Shown: piece after piece, positions 37,265 through 44,932 of the stretch
Layout of the letters: the number at the start of each line of letters is the position of its first letter
Numbering within the stretch: position 1 is the first letter of the stretch
Source: Dyella silvae
GTDB lineage: Bacteria; Pseudomonadota; Gammaproteobacteria; Xanthomonadales; Rhodanobacteraceae
Assembly: GCF_026421305.1 (NCBI RefSeq)
Contig: NZ_JAPJBQ010000001.1
Coordinates: forward strand, 186,001 to 250,000
DNA length: 64,000 bases
Direction of reading: 5' to 3'
Notes under the pieces: generated by a model
Databases searched by the model: none
What the model saw: only the letters and a program-made list of their open reading frames with translations
Told to the model about the DNA's origin: nothing
Translations under genes and position numbers: made by a program

Positions 37265-37662
37265 CGGGATACCTCGAACTGGCGAAAGGTGCGGTAGTGG
37301 TCGTCGGTGTAGTAATAGACCTGCGGTGGCGTACCGCCGGTGATGATGCGCCGGGCGCCGCGATAGTCGAGGCCCGGCGTATCCACGGTGAACTCGTGAT
37401 AGTAACCCTGCGGCTTCGGAGGCAGGCGCGATTCGCGATTCTGGAACACCACGCCATCCTGCTGATGCTCGAACGGGCCGCCATGGGCGATGCGTGCCAG
37501 TGTATCGGCAGCCTCCGGCGGCAGAAACGACGGCAGGCCCTGGCTGGCGTGGGACGTGGTTTCGCCCGCGCCGGGCGGCGAGGGCTCGGGCGTGTGACGC
37601 CCCCACAGCAGCGCAGCCATCGCCAGCACGGCAATCAGAAGCAAGGGTTTCAATGCGCGCAT
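37261..37662 (-). CDS. Barnase-type secreted ribonuclease
   Basis: 133 aa. An N-terminal membrane/signal helix (LKPLLLIAVLAMAALLWG) precedes a Pro-rich linker and a microbial RNase (N1/T1/barnase) domain. Catalytic residues: Glu in YYHEFTVDTPG, Arg in RGARRIITGG and His in YYTDDHYRTF; also GPFEHQQDGVVFQNRE and LPPKP. It should cleave RNA, preferentially after guanine. Coupled to a barstar gene. Export suggests use outside the cell or competition; a housekeeping RNA-scavenging role is also possible. Confidence 0.9.
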   Translation of the reverse strand: MRALKPLLLIAVLAMAALLWGRHTPEPSPPGAGETTSHASQGLPSFLPPEAADTLARIAHGGPFEHQQDGVVFQNRESRLPPKPQGYYHEFTVDTPGLDYRGARRIITGGTPPQVYYYTDDHYRTFRQFEVSR

Positions 37663-37726
37663 GAGCGTACGCCTCCGTAAAGTGGCGCGAGTGTAGAGCC
37701 TCGGCGCGCGTCAGGCACTCACGGCA

Positions 37727-38569
37727 TCAGCGGCGTGCATCGACGCGTTGCTGCAAGGCCATGGCTGCCGCCGGGTTGCGCTCTTTCGCGCTGCTGATGA
37801 AATAGATGAAAACATCCCGCGGGCCCTGCGCTCCGAGTGGCGGCGCAACATGCGGCAGCCCGGACAGATCATGACCCTGAGCCCAGTCGTGGGCGCGTGT
37901 GGTCCAGGCATCCAGTTCGGCGGGCGCATAGCCGGTATCGATATGCGACTCGCTGCGCATCAGCCGCGCATACGCAAAGTCGCCGGTGAGGTCGGCCATC
38001 GAGGGGTACTGCGGCGAATCCGTGAACACGGTGGGAATGCGATAGCGGCGAGCCAGCTCGACATAGCCCGCATCGAGAAAGCTGGGATGACGCACTTCAA
38101 GCACGTGCCGCATCGGTTGCCCGTTGAGTTCGCGCGGCAGCAATTCGAGGAATGCAGCCAAATCGCCGGCATCGAACGGCCGCGACGTTGGCAGCTGCCA
38201 TAGCACCGGTCCGAGCCTGTTACCGAATTCGGCCAGCCCGCCAAACACAAAGCCATCGATGCCGCGCGCGGTGTCCGCCAGCCGTTTGCCTTCGGTGATA
38301 TAGCGCGGGGCCTTCAGCGAAAACACGAAGCCCTCCGGCGTTTCGGCCGCCCATTTCGCGTATGTCGCGGGTTTCTGCGCGCCGTAGAACGTGCCGTTGA
38401 TTTCGATGGCACGCAGGTGGTGGCTGGCGAACTCAAGCTCGCGCCGTTGCACCAGCCCGGCGGGATAGAAGTTGTTGCGCCATGGCGCGAAATTCCAGCC
38501 GCCGATGCCGGTGCGGATGCGCGAGGAGGGGCCGTTGCCGGGGGCTTGGGAGAACAGGTCGCTGGGCAT
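37727..38569 (-). CDS. DUF72 family protein
   Basis: 280 aa TIM-barrel-like protein of the DUF72 family, shown by RIRTGIGGWNFAPWRNNFYP, AIEINGTFYGAQKP, FVFSLKAPRYITEGKRL, GPVLWQLP, HVLEVRHPSF and YARLMRSE. Length is usual. Biochemical function is not established; structural similarity to UV-endonuclease/xylose-isomerase-like barrels is known for the family. No operon partner; a large repeat region begins just upstream of its start. Confidence 0.9.
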   Translation of the reverse strand: MPSDLFSQAPGNGPSSRIRTGIGGWNFAPWRNNFYPAGLVQRRELEFASHHLRAIEINGTFYGAQKPATYAKWAAETPEGFVFSLKAPRYITEGKRLADTARGIDGFVFGGLAEFGNRLGPVLWQLPTSRPFDAGDLAAFLELLPRELNGQPMRHVLEVRHPSFLDAGYVELARRYRIPTVFTDSPQYPSMADLTGDFAYARLMRSESHIDTGYAPAELDAWTTRAHDWAQGHDLSGLPHVAPPLGAQGPRDVFIYFISSAKERNPAAAMALQQRVDARR

Positions 38570-38717
38570 CGGAGGGTGGGGGATGGGTGGGGAGGGGATG
38601 ATGCCATGGGGGAGGGGGTGGGTGTTTCTACGCCTGGGCGCGGTGAGGTGGCTTGCGGCGTATGTGGCTCGGTGCCCAAGTTCAATGAGGTGTGTGTTTG
38701 CGATGCGCTCACGCTCC

Positions 38718-38765
38718 TGGCTCCCTGTCCCCAGAGGGGACAGGGTTGGGGCAGGCGTGAGGCTT
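38718..38765 (+). repeat. Diverged CTCCCTGTCCCC / GGGGACAGGG repeat
   Basis: A degenerate relative of the 83-bp repeat that follows at 38776; the palindromic heart pairs as CCCTGTCCCC with GGGGACAGGG. Confidence 0.65.
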
Positions 38766-38775
38766 GCACGCTCTT

Positions 38776-38857
38776 AGCTCCCTCTCCCCTCCGGGGAGAG
38801 GGTTGGGGTGAGGGGCGGGTGCTCGCGGTAGCCTTCATTCCCCTCACCGTCATCCCA
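38776..38857 (+). repeat. CTCCCTCTCC / GGGGAGAGGG repeat, copy 2
   Basis: Nearly identical to 21949-22031 and, inverted, to 39761-39841. Together with the latter it brackets the roughly 1-kb repeat island as outer inverted arms. Confidence 0.88.
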
Positions 38858-39251
38858 GCGAAGGCTGGAAGCGCTTCACAACAGCCGAAGGCTGGTCATC
38901 CAGTGACTTTGCTCTTTCGCCATAACGTAGCGTTCCCGCGACTTGGCTCGCCTGCGGCGGGCTTCCGCTGTCCTGCCGGACAGTGGGTCACTTCTCTTTG
39001 CGTGGCCAAAGAGAAGTAACCAAGAGAAAGGCCACCCCGATGGCGCGCCTTCCGGGCTGATAGCCCGGAAGGTACGCGGGCGGGTTACGGGGTTTTTCGA
39101 CAGGGCTTCCTGCCCTGACGAAAAACTGGCCGGCATCCCTGCCGGCCACCCTGCGGGCTGTTCCTCCACCCGCCCGCCGCGCCATAGGGGCCCGGAGGTC
39201 AAGAGCGAGAGCCAGAGCCAGAGCGGCGCGCGAAGCGCGCCAGAAGCAGCG
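38846..39251 (-). repeat. Full inverted copy of the multi-hairpin dispersed repeat (copy B-left)
   Basis: Read on the minus strand the hairpins appear in the family order: 39225-39241 (GGCGCGC/GCGCGCC), 39127-39148 (TGGCCGGCA/TGCCGGCCA), 39101-39117 (CAGGGC/GCCCTG), 39048-39072 (CCTTCCGGGCT/AGCCCGGAAGG) and 38990-39017 (ACTTCTCTTTG/CAAAGAGAAGT). No gene is visible here; low-complexity ORFs are shadows. Confidence 0.8.
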
Positions 39252-39390
39252 TCCGCGATCTCTTTGCGGCCACGGTGCCCCTGTAGGAGCGCACTCGTGC
39301 GCCACCGCAGCGTCACATAGTTGCTGCTCCGTAGGCTGGTCGCGTACAAGTGTGCTCCTACAGAAAATCCGCCAGACGAACGGCGATGCG

Positions 39391-39775
39391 ATGTGCCGCG
39401 CCAGCGGCACGAGCCTGACGCTTTTGATCTGAGGGGCCCCTGTGCGGCGGTGAGGGTTGGACGATCAGGCCCGCAGGGGGATCGGCATGGATGCCGATCC
39501 CTTTTCGTCAGGGCAGGAAGCCCTGTCGAAAAGCCCGGCCAACCCTCACGGACTTGCCGGGCCATAAGGCCCGGCAAGCGCCAAGCGGGGTGCCTTTTCT
39601 TTTGGTTACTTTTCTTTGGGCAAGCAAAGAAAAGTGACCCGGCGATCGGCAGATCGTCGGAAGCCCGCCGCAGGCGAGCCAGATCGCCGGAACGCACACA
39701 AGAGCGAAAGTCACTTGATGACCAGCCTTCGGCTGTTGTGAAGCGCTTCCTGCCTTCGCAGGGATGACGGTGAGG
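39391..39775 (+). repeat. Full copy of the multi-hairpin dispersed repeat (copy B-right)
   Basis: Hairpins: 39393-39410 (GTGCCGC/GCGGCAC), 39478-39501 (GGGATCGGCAT/ATGCCGATCCC), 39502-39532 (TTTTCG and CAGGGC pairing with GCCCTG and CGAAAA), 39553-39578 (CTTGCCGGGCC/GGCCCGGCAAG) and 39608-39635 (ACTTTTCTTTG/CAAAGAAAAGT). It is in the opposite orientation to B-left, making the whole island a very large imperfect palindrome. Confidence 0.82.
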
Positions 39776-39841
39776 GCGATCAACGATACCGCGAGCACCC
39801 GCCCCTCACCCCAACCCTCTCCCCGGAGGGGAGAGGGAGTT
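39761..39841 (-). repeat. CTCCCTCTCC / GGGGAGAGGG repeat, copy 3 (inverted)
   Basis: Inverted copy of 38776-38857; forms the right outer arm of the repeat island, 70 bp before the stop of the AraC-type regulator. Confidence 0.87.
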
Positions 39842-39910
39842 AAAAGCGCGGACCTCGCGTTCGCCGAAATAACGAACAAAGGCAATCGATTCGCGCCACA
39901 ACAAAAAACC

Positions 39911-40726
39911 TCACTCCAACGGCAAATGATTCAAATACGGCCCCCGCGCCGCCATAAACGCCGTCGGCGTCATCCCCGCAAACTCACGAAACTCATGCAC
40001 CAGATGCGCCTGGTCGCCATAGCCGCCGTCCACCGCCACACCACTCCAGTCCACCGCAGCACACCGATAAACAGCATCCACCACGCCACGAAACCGCATC
40101 AACCGCGCGTAGCGTTTCGTCCCCATGCCAACTTGCCGGCGAAATAGCCGTCCAAACCGGTACTCGGACAAGCCGGTGTCGCGCACCAGCGCACCAATAC
40201 GGGCCACTTGCGGCTGCCGGCCGATCTCACCCAGCGCATACAACACCTCAGGGGCCAGCTGCGGCATGCGCATGTGAGCGAGCAGCCATTGCTCCAGTAC
40301 GTCCAGCCGCACCTGTGCACTGGGCGTGTTGAGCAGACGCTCGCGAAGCTGGTGCGCACTGCTGCCGAAAAGGTCTTCCAGCCCGATGTCCTGTGTCACC
40401 AGCACTTCATGGTGCTCGCCGGTAAATGCGTGGGCGCCGCCGGGGCGGAATACCACGCCCATCACCCGCACCTGTTCGGCCGTGTCGATGATCTGGCTGC
40501 GCAGGCAGGGGCCACCGATCACCGAGGCGGCCGCGCGTGTGCAACGGCGCAGCCCGTCATCGCTGTAGACGCGGGTTTCGTTCTCGTGAAGGTTGATGAT
40601 GAGCGCAGCGCCAGGCACTGGCAGCACGCGCTCGTAGTGATGACCAGCTTGCGGCATGTCCCAGTCCCACAGGCGGGACACCAGCGCGTCGAGCGGCGGT
40701 GCGGGTACGACGACGTGGTGTCCCAT
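39911..40726 (-). CDS. AraC family transcriptional regulator
   Basis: 271 aa. The C-terminal part (about 165-260) carries the two helix-turn-helix units of AraC proteins: RIGALVRDTGLSEYRFGRLFRRQVGMGTKRYARLMRF in outline, and VAVDGGYGDQAHLVHEFREFAGMTPTAF as the second. The N-terminal part has a cupin-like effector domain with HENETRVYSDDG and VVFRPGGAHAF. Effector and targets unknown; no divergent gene gives a clue because repeats flank it on one side and the mechanosensitive channel gene is upstream on the same strand. Confidence 0.87.
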   Translation of the reverse strand: MGHHVVVPAPPLDALVSRLWDWDMPQAGHHYERVLPVPGAALIINLHENETRVYSDDGLRRCTRAAASVIGGPCLRSQIIDTAEQVRVMGVVFRPGGAHAFTGEHHEVLVTQDIGLEDLFGSSAHQLRERLLNTPSAQVRLDVLEQWLLAHMRMPQLAPEVLYALGEIGRQPQVARIGALVRDTGLSEYRFGRLFRRQVGMGTKRYARLMRFRGVVDAVYRCAAVDWSGVAVDGGYGDQAHLVHEFREFAGMTPTAFMAARGPYLNHLPLE

Positions 40727-40775
40727 CGGCTGGCTCCAGGCGATAGCCCGAGTTTAGGCCGATGGGCCGGCGATG

Positions 40776-43220
40776 TCAGGCCTTGTTGCCAGGTGTAACC
40801 GTGGGCGAGGGGCTGACCGGCGAGTTGCCTTCAGGCGGCATGGTGCGCACCACCATGTCCTGGGGTGTCGTCAGTGGCAGGTCGGCCTGACGCAGGCGGT
40901 CGATGATCTCGAAAAGCAGGTCGCTTTTCACGGTGCTGGCTTCGCGCGGATTGCTCACGTAGGCCGTGCACACGAACATCATCGAGCCGGAGTCGACGCT
41001 GTCCAGTTGCACATTAGGCGAAGGCGTATTGAGCGTCACGGAATGGTTGCGCAGGATGTCGAAGATGATATGCCGCGCCTTGCTGGCGTCGCTGCTCAAC
41101 GGCATGGGCAGGCGAATCTGCACGCGGCCCAGTGCGTTGGCCAGTGTCACGTTGCGCACGTTCTGGGTGATCAGCTGCGAGTTGGGCACGATCATGGTGG
41201 ACCTGTCGCCCAGCTGGATCTCGGTAGCGCGCACGTTGATGCGGCGAATATCGCCCTCTACGCCGGCGATGCTGACCCAGTCGCCGACTTTGACCGGGCG
41301 TTCCGCCAGCAGGATCAGGCCGGAGATGAAGTTCTGCACAATCGCCTGCAGGCCGAAACCGATACCGACGGATAGCGCGCTGGCGATCCAGGCGATGCTT
41401 TGCACATCGACTTTCAGCGAGCTCAGCACCAGCACGAATACCAGGATGGCGCCGACATAGCCGAGCAGGGTGACAATGGACATCTGCATGCCCACGTCCA
41501 GCGAGGTCTTGGGCAGTAGCTGCTTGCTGAGCCAGCGCTTGAGCAGACGCAGCACAATGGCGCCGACCAGCAACACCACCAGAGCGTTGAAGATGTTGGT
41601 CGGGTTGACGGTGAGTGTGCCGAATGACCAGCCGGCGAAAAGCTTGGTGCTGCGATCCATCAGCTCATTCGGGCCTGCACCGTAGGGCGCCAGAATCGCC
41701 GGCACGGCAAGCAACAGCAGGAAGGCGCGGAGCACGCCCGACAGAATGACCGCGCTCTGTTCAAGGCGCGCCGGCGCAAAGCCGAAGGTTTCCTGCAAGC
41801 GTGCGCCCGAGCGTGATTCAGGCGAGAGCAGCGACTCGCACAGGTCGTTGATCAGGTGCATGAACAGGTACAGCACGCCGATCAGGAATGCTGCGCTCAA
41901 CATCTGTCGCGCAAAGAAGAAACCGAGTGCGATGTAGCCGGTGACAACAGCGAGCAGCGTGGTGACACAACCCACAAAAGCGCCCGCGATGATCAGCCCC
42001 ACCCACGCTGGCCGCGCCTGAGGTTTCCCGCCACTGGTAATCAGCGCGCGGCGAGCACGGCCCATGCGAATCAGAGCCGCTACGGTCAGGCCGCCGATCA
42101 GCGTTGCGCTGAACGCGTTGGCCGTCATCGTGGTGGCAAGGCTTGCGCCGATGTCGCTCGTTATCCGTTCGAACAGGGCGAGCACAAACGTGCTGTAAGC
42201 GAACAAAGCCGGGAACGGTGCCAGGCGCCTGGCGAGATCATCCGAAATCGGCGGGAGGCGCCACGAGGGGCGCTTTGCGCTGAGCAGTGCGCGTCCAAGG
42301 CCGGCGAGGGTGGCCATGAAGAACATGACGCCGACGAACGGGCGCACCAGATCATCCAGATCCTGGTCATACACGCCGTTCCAGTTGAACGCGCGATAGA
42401 CCAGCCAGGCGGCTATGCCGTAAGTGAGCGTGGTGCCCAGCGTAATCAGCGCGGCCATAGCGCTGCGGCGAAGATGGCCAGAAGGCAGATATTTGCTGGC
42501 CATATCCAGCATCTGGTGTTCGAGCAGCCGGCGCCCGACGGCGAGCAACGCTACGGCGGCAAGCAGGCACAAGATGAGAGGAACGCGGCCGGGTGGTTGC
42601 CATGCCTTCTCTACAGCAGCCCCGAACGTTTTGCCGAGCGTAGCGAAGCCTGCACTGTCATCCGGCATGGCCTGCGAGAGGCGCTGCCAGAACGCGATGC
42701 TCAATGGTGTCTCGGTCCGTTGCAGGATCTGGGCCTGGAACAGTTCACGGCGCAGCGAGGCAATCTGCGTGATCAACTGCTGGCTTTCCAGACTCAGCGA
42801 CTTGGACTGGGTCACTTGCCCGGCGAGATCGGTCTTGTCCTTGGTGAGTTGCTTGCGCTGGCTGGCGACTTCCGGCGCTTCCGGTGGCGCGCCTTTTTCC
42901 GGCGCGGTCCCGAGTACGTCGAGCTTCGCCTGCAGGGCATCAACCTGTGGCGTCAGGCTGGCCGTGAGCTGATCGGCCCGTTGCTGCACCGTTTGTGCTT
43001 TCGTGCGCGCGTCCGTCAGCAGGCTATCGGTGAGCTTGGTCTTGTCGGTAATGGCCTGCTTGATCTGATCGAGCTGGGCGCTTAGCTGATCGGGGCTTGC
43101 AATCGTCGTTTGCGGAATCTGTGCCGGAGCCTGGGGGCTCTGGGCGCTTTGCGCGAGCACAGGAGTGGTGCCGGAAACGGCGAGAAAAAGGGTCAGCAGC
43201 AGGCGGGGAAGGATACGCAT
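40776..43220 (-). CDS. MscS-family mechanosensitive channel with N-terminal DUF3772-like region
   Basis: 814 aa from 43220, where a signal peptide begins (MRILPRLLLTLFLAVSG). Residues about 25-200 form a periplasmic coiled-coil region rich in Gln, Lys and Leu (DUF3772-like). About ten membrane helices follow, ending with the MscS pore helix and beta domain: GIGFGLQAIVQNFISGLILLAERP in part, VKVGDWVSIAGVEGDIRRI and MIVPNSQLIT. It opens under membrane tension to release solutes during osmotic downshock. The large extension is like MscK/YbiO rather than MscS. Confidence 0.9.
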   Translation of the reverse strand: MRILPRLLLTLFLAVSGTTPVLAQSAQSPQAPAQIPQTTIASPDQLSAQLDQIKQAITDKTKLTDSLLTDARTKAQTVQQRADQLTASLTPQVDALQAKLDVLGTAPEKGAPPEAPEVASQRKQLTKDKTDLAGQVTQSKSLSLESQQLITQIASLRRELFQAQILQRTETPLSIAFWQRLSQAMPDDSAGFATLGKTFGAAVEKAWQPPGRVPLILCLLAAVALLAVGRRLLEHQMLDMASKYLPSGHLRRSAMAALITLGTTLTYGIAAWLVYRAFNWNGVYDQDLDDLVRPFVGVMFFMATLAGLGRALLSAKRPSWRLPPISDDLARRLAPFPALFAYSTFVLALFERITSDIGASLATTMTANAFSATLIGGLTVAALIRMGRARRALITSGGKPQARPAWVGLIIAGAFVGCVTTLLAVVTGYIALGFFFARQMLSAAFLIGVLYLFMHLINDLCESLLSPESRSGARLQETFGFAPARLEQSAVILSGVLRAFLLLLAVPAILAPYGAGPNELMDRSTKLFAGWSFGTLTVNPTNIFNALVVLLVGAIVLRLLKRWLSKQLLPKTSLDVGMQMSIVTLLGYVGAILVFVLVLSSLKVDVQSIAWIASALSVGIGFGLQAIVQNFISGLILLAERPVKVGDWVSIAGVEGDIRRINVRATEIQLGDRSTMIVPNSQLITQNVRNVTLANALGRVQIRLPMPLSSDASKARHIIFDILRNHSVTLNTPSPNVQLDSVDSGSMMFVCTAYVSNPREASTVKSDLLFEIIDRLRQADLPLTTPQDMVVRTMPPEGNSPVSPSPTVTPGNKA

Positions 43221-43307
43221 GGCGGCATGATCCCGGTCAGGCGCTGAACTGGTCAATGAATAAATGCCTTGACGATTTATTCAGATCGCTGCCTTCACGC
43301 TGTCGCG

Positions 43308-44006
43308 ATGAATCAGGGACAGGCGCATTACACCGCTCCGCCATGGGATGGCGACGTGGCCGGGGCACGGGCTCTTCAGACGACATTGGCTGCCGAGGTG
43401 CGGTTGGTGGACGATCATCCGCCGTTGCGGCGGGTCGCCGGCGTCGATGTAGGTTTTGAAGAGGGAGGCGCGGTCACTCGTGCCGCTGCCGTGCTGCTTG
43501 ACGCGCAGACGCTGACGCCGCTGGCGGAAGTGGTCGCGCGTTTGCCTACGCGGATGCCTTATATCCCCGGGCTACTTTCATTTCGCGAGTTGCCGGCGGT
43601 ACTGCAGGCGCTGGAGCAACTGCCGGAAGCGCCAGATCTGGTATTCGTCGACGGTCACGGTATAGCGCACCCGCGCGGGTTGGGCATTGCCGCGCATCTG
43701 GGCGTGGTGACCGGGCTGCCTGCCATCGGCGTCGCCAAATCGATACTCGTGGGCACGCATGACGAACTCGGCATGCAGCGTGGCGACCGCGTGCCGTTGC
43801 ACCACAAAGACAAGATGATTGGCTGGGTTTTGCGCAGCAAGGACAAGATCCGGCCCTTGATCGTGTCGCCGGGTCACCGCATCAGCATGGCGGCCGCGCC
43901 GGAACTGGTGCTGGCGTACTGCACGCGCTATCGCCTGCCGGAACCGACGCGATTGGCAGATCGGCTGGCGTCGCGCAGGGATCGCACGCGGAAGGACAAC
44001 CCTTAG
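43308..44006 (+). CDS. nfi: Endonuclease V (deoxyinosine 3' endonuclease)
   Basis: 232 aa from ATG 43308. Family motifs: metal-binding Asp in [24 protein letters not shown], and [23 protein letters not shown] with the second Asp; GVAKSILVG follows. It nicks DNA near deaminated adenine (hypoxanthine). The canonical Gln in DGQGIAHP is His here, a mild variant. It is divergent from the channel gene and stands alone. Confidence 0.93.
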   Translation: MNQGQAHYTAPPWDGDVAGARALQTTLAAEVRLVDDHPPLRRVAGVDVGFEEGGAVTRAAAVLLDAQTLTPLAEVVARLPTRMPYIPGLLSFRELPAVLQALEQLPEAPDLVFVDGHGIAHPRGLGIAAHLGVVTGLPAIGVAKSILVGTHDELGMQRGDRVPLHHKDKMIGWVLRSKDKIRPLIVSPGHRISMAAAPELVLAYCTRYRLPEPTRLADRLASRRDRTRKDNP

Positions 44007-44067
44007 AAACCTGTTCAAAACTTCCGTGCGGCCGCATATCGCTCGCACCGTCATCCCCGCGAATCAC

Positions 44068-44094
44068 GCCGGCAGCGGGTGAATGGCTGCCGGC
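44068..44094. terminator. Hairpin between nfi and the PadR gene
   Basis: GCCGGCAGC (44068-44076) pairs perfectly with GCTGCCGGC (44086-44094) in the gap between the convergent genes. There is no T run; it may act as a weak bidirectional terminator. Confidence 0.5.
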
Positions 44095-44109
44095 ATGGCG
44101 AGTGACTTC

Positions 44110-44745
44110 TCAGGCGCCCTTGCTGCCCTTGGCAATCTCATCCGCAGCCTTCTGGATGATGTCGCGGATGCGCTTCACCTCGGCGGCATTCCATGGGCCG
44201 CCATGCATGAACAGTGCGCGCTTGAGGTTATGCATCGCTTCGCGCAATGCCATCGGGGCGGCAGCGCGCGCATACATCTTCGCGGTGTGCTCCATGCGCG
44301 ACATCACCGTGTCGACAGCGTCCTGATTTTCCGCGAGAAACGCTTTGCCTTCGCCAGTGATGGTGTACAGCTTCTTGCCGTCACCGGATTCCACGCTTGC
44401 ATGGCCCAGTTCCTCGAGCAGGGTGAGCGTGGGGTACACCGCGCCGGGGCTGGGTGCGTAGGCGCCACCGAACATTTCCTCGATGGTGCGGATCAGCTCG
44501 TAGCCATGGCGCGGTTGCTCGGCGATGAGCGCGAGCAGAATCAGTTTCAGGTCACCCGGCCCGAACATGCGGCCACTGCGGAAACGCCCGCCCATGCCGC
44601 CCCAGCCGCCCTGGCCTTCGTCGTCGCCGAAACCGCGGCCAAAGCCGCGCCCCCGACCGATGCCCATGGCCTCGCGGATCCAGGCTTCACGGCCTTCCTG
44701 ATAGAGATGGTACGGCGTTGAATCAAAGCAATGATGGAATCGCAT
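44110..44745 (-). CDS. PadR family transcriptional regulator with Gly-rich N-terminus
   Basis: 211 aa from 44745. A Gly/Arg-rich stretch (IGRGRGFGRGFGDDEGQGG) precedes the PadR winged helix: LILLALIAEQPRHGYELIRTIEEMFGG, SPGAVYPTLTLLEELGHASVE and KLYTITGEGKAFL. A C-terminal helical part (about 135-205) mediates dimerisation. It is divergent from an ABC exporter gene and has a repeated GATATATCG motif directly upstream; control of itself and the exporter is likely. PadR proteins often respond to toxic small molecules. Confidence 0.9.
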   Translation of the reverse strand: MRFHHCFDSTPYHLYQEGREAWIREAMGIGRGRGFGRGFGDDEGQGGWGGMGGRFRSGRMFGPGDLKLILLALIAEQPRHGYELIRTIEEMFGGAYAPSPGAVYPTLTLLEELGHASVESGDGKKLYTITGEGKAFLAENQDAVDTVMSRMEHTAKMYARAAAPMALREAMHNLKRALFMHGGPWNAAEVKRIRDIIQKAADEIAKGSKGA

Positions 44746-44754
44746 GACACACTC

Positions 44755-44790
44755 CGATATATCGTAAGTAACAGTCTTAAGATATATCGT
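44755..44790. promoter_or_regulatory. Double GATATATCG motif, putative PadR operator
   Basis: CGATATATCG, a perfect 10-bp palindrome (44755-44764), and a second GATATATCG (44781-44789) spaced 25 bp apart, so on almost the same face of the helix at about 2.4 turns. The site begins 10 bases before the PadR start codon, in the shared promoter region with the ABC exporter. Confidence 0.6.
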
Positions 44791-44932
44791 AGAATTTGCG
44801 GGATGCAAGTGCCCCGGGGCGTCGGGTCGTTCTCTTCTGTGGGAGCGCCAGAAGCCAGTGCGACTTGAAACTCTCCCTCCGTGCCTTCACCCAACAGTTG
44901 CCACGCGCCCGTTTCCCCCAAGGACGATCCCC

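Noticed and set aside
38314-38853. Minus-strand frame encoding SPQPSPRRGEG-type peptides, also at 21538-22026 and 39764-40147
   Set aside because: These peptides are translations of the CTCCCTCTCC repeat family, a common annotation artefact.
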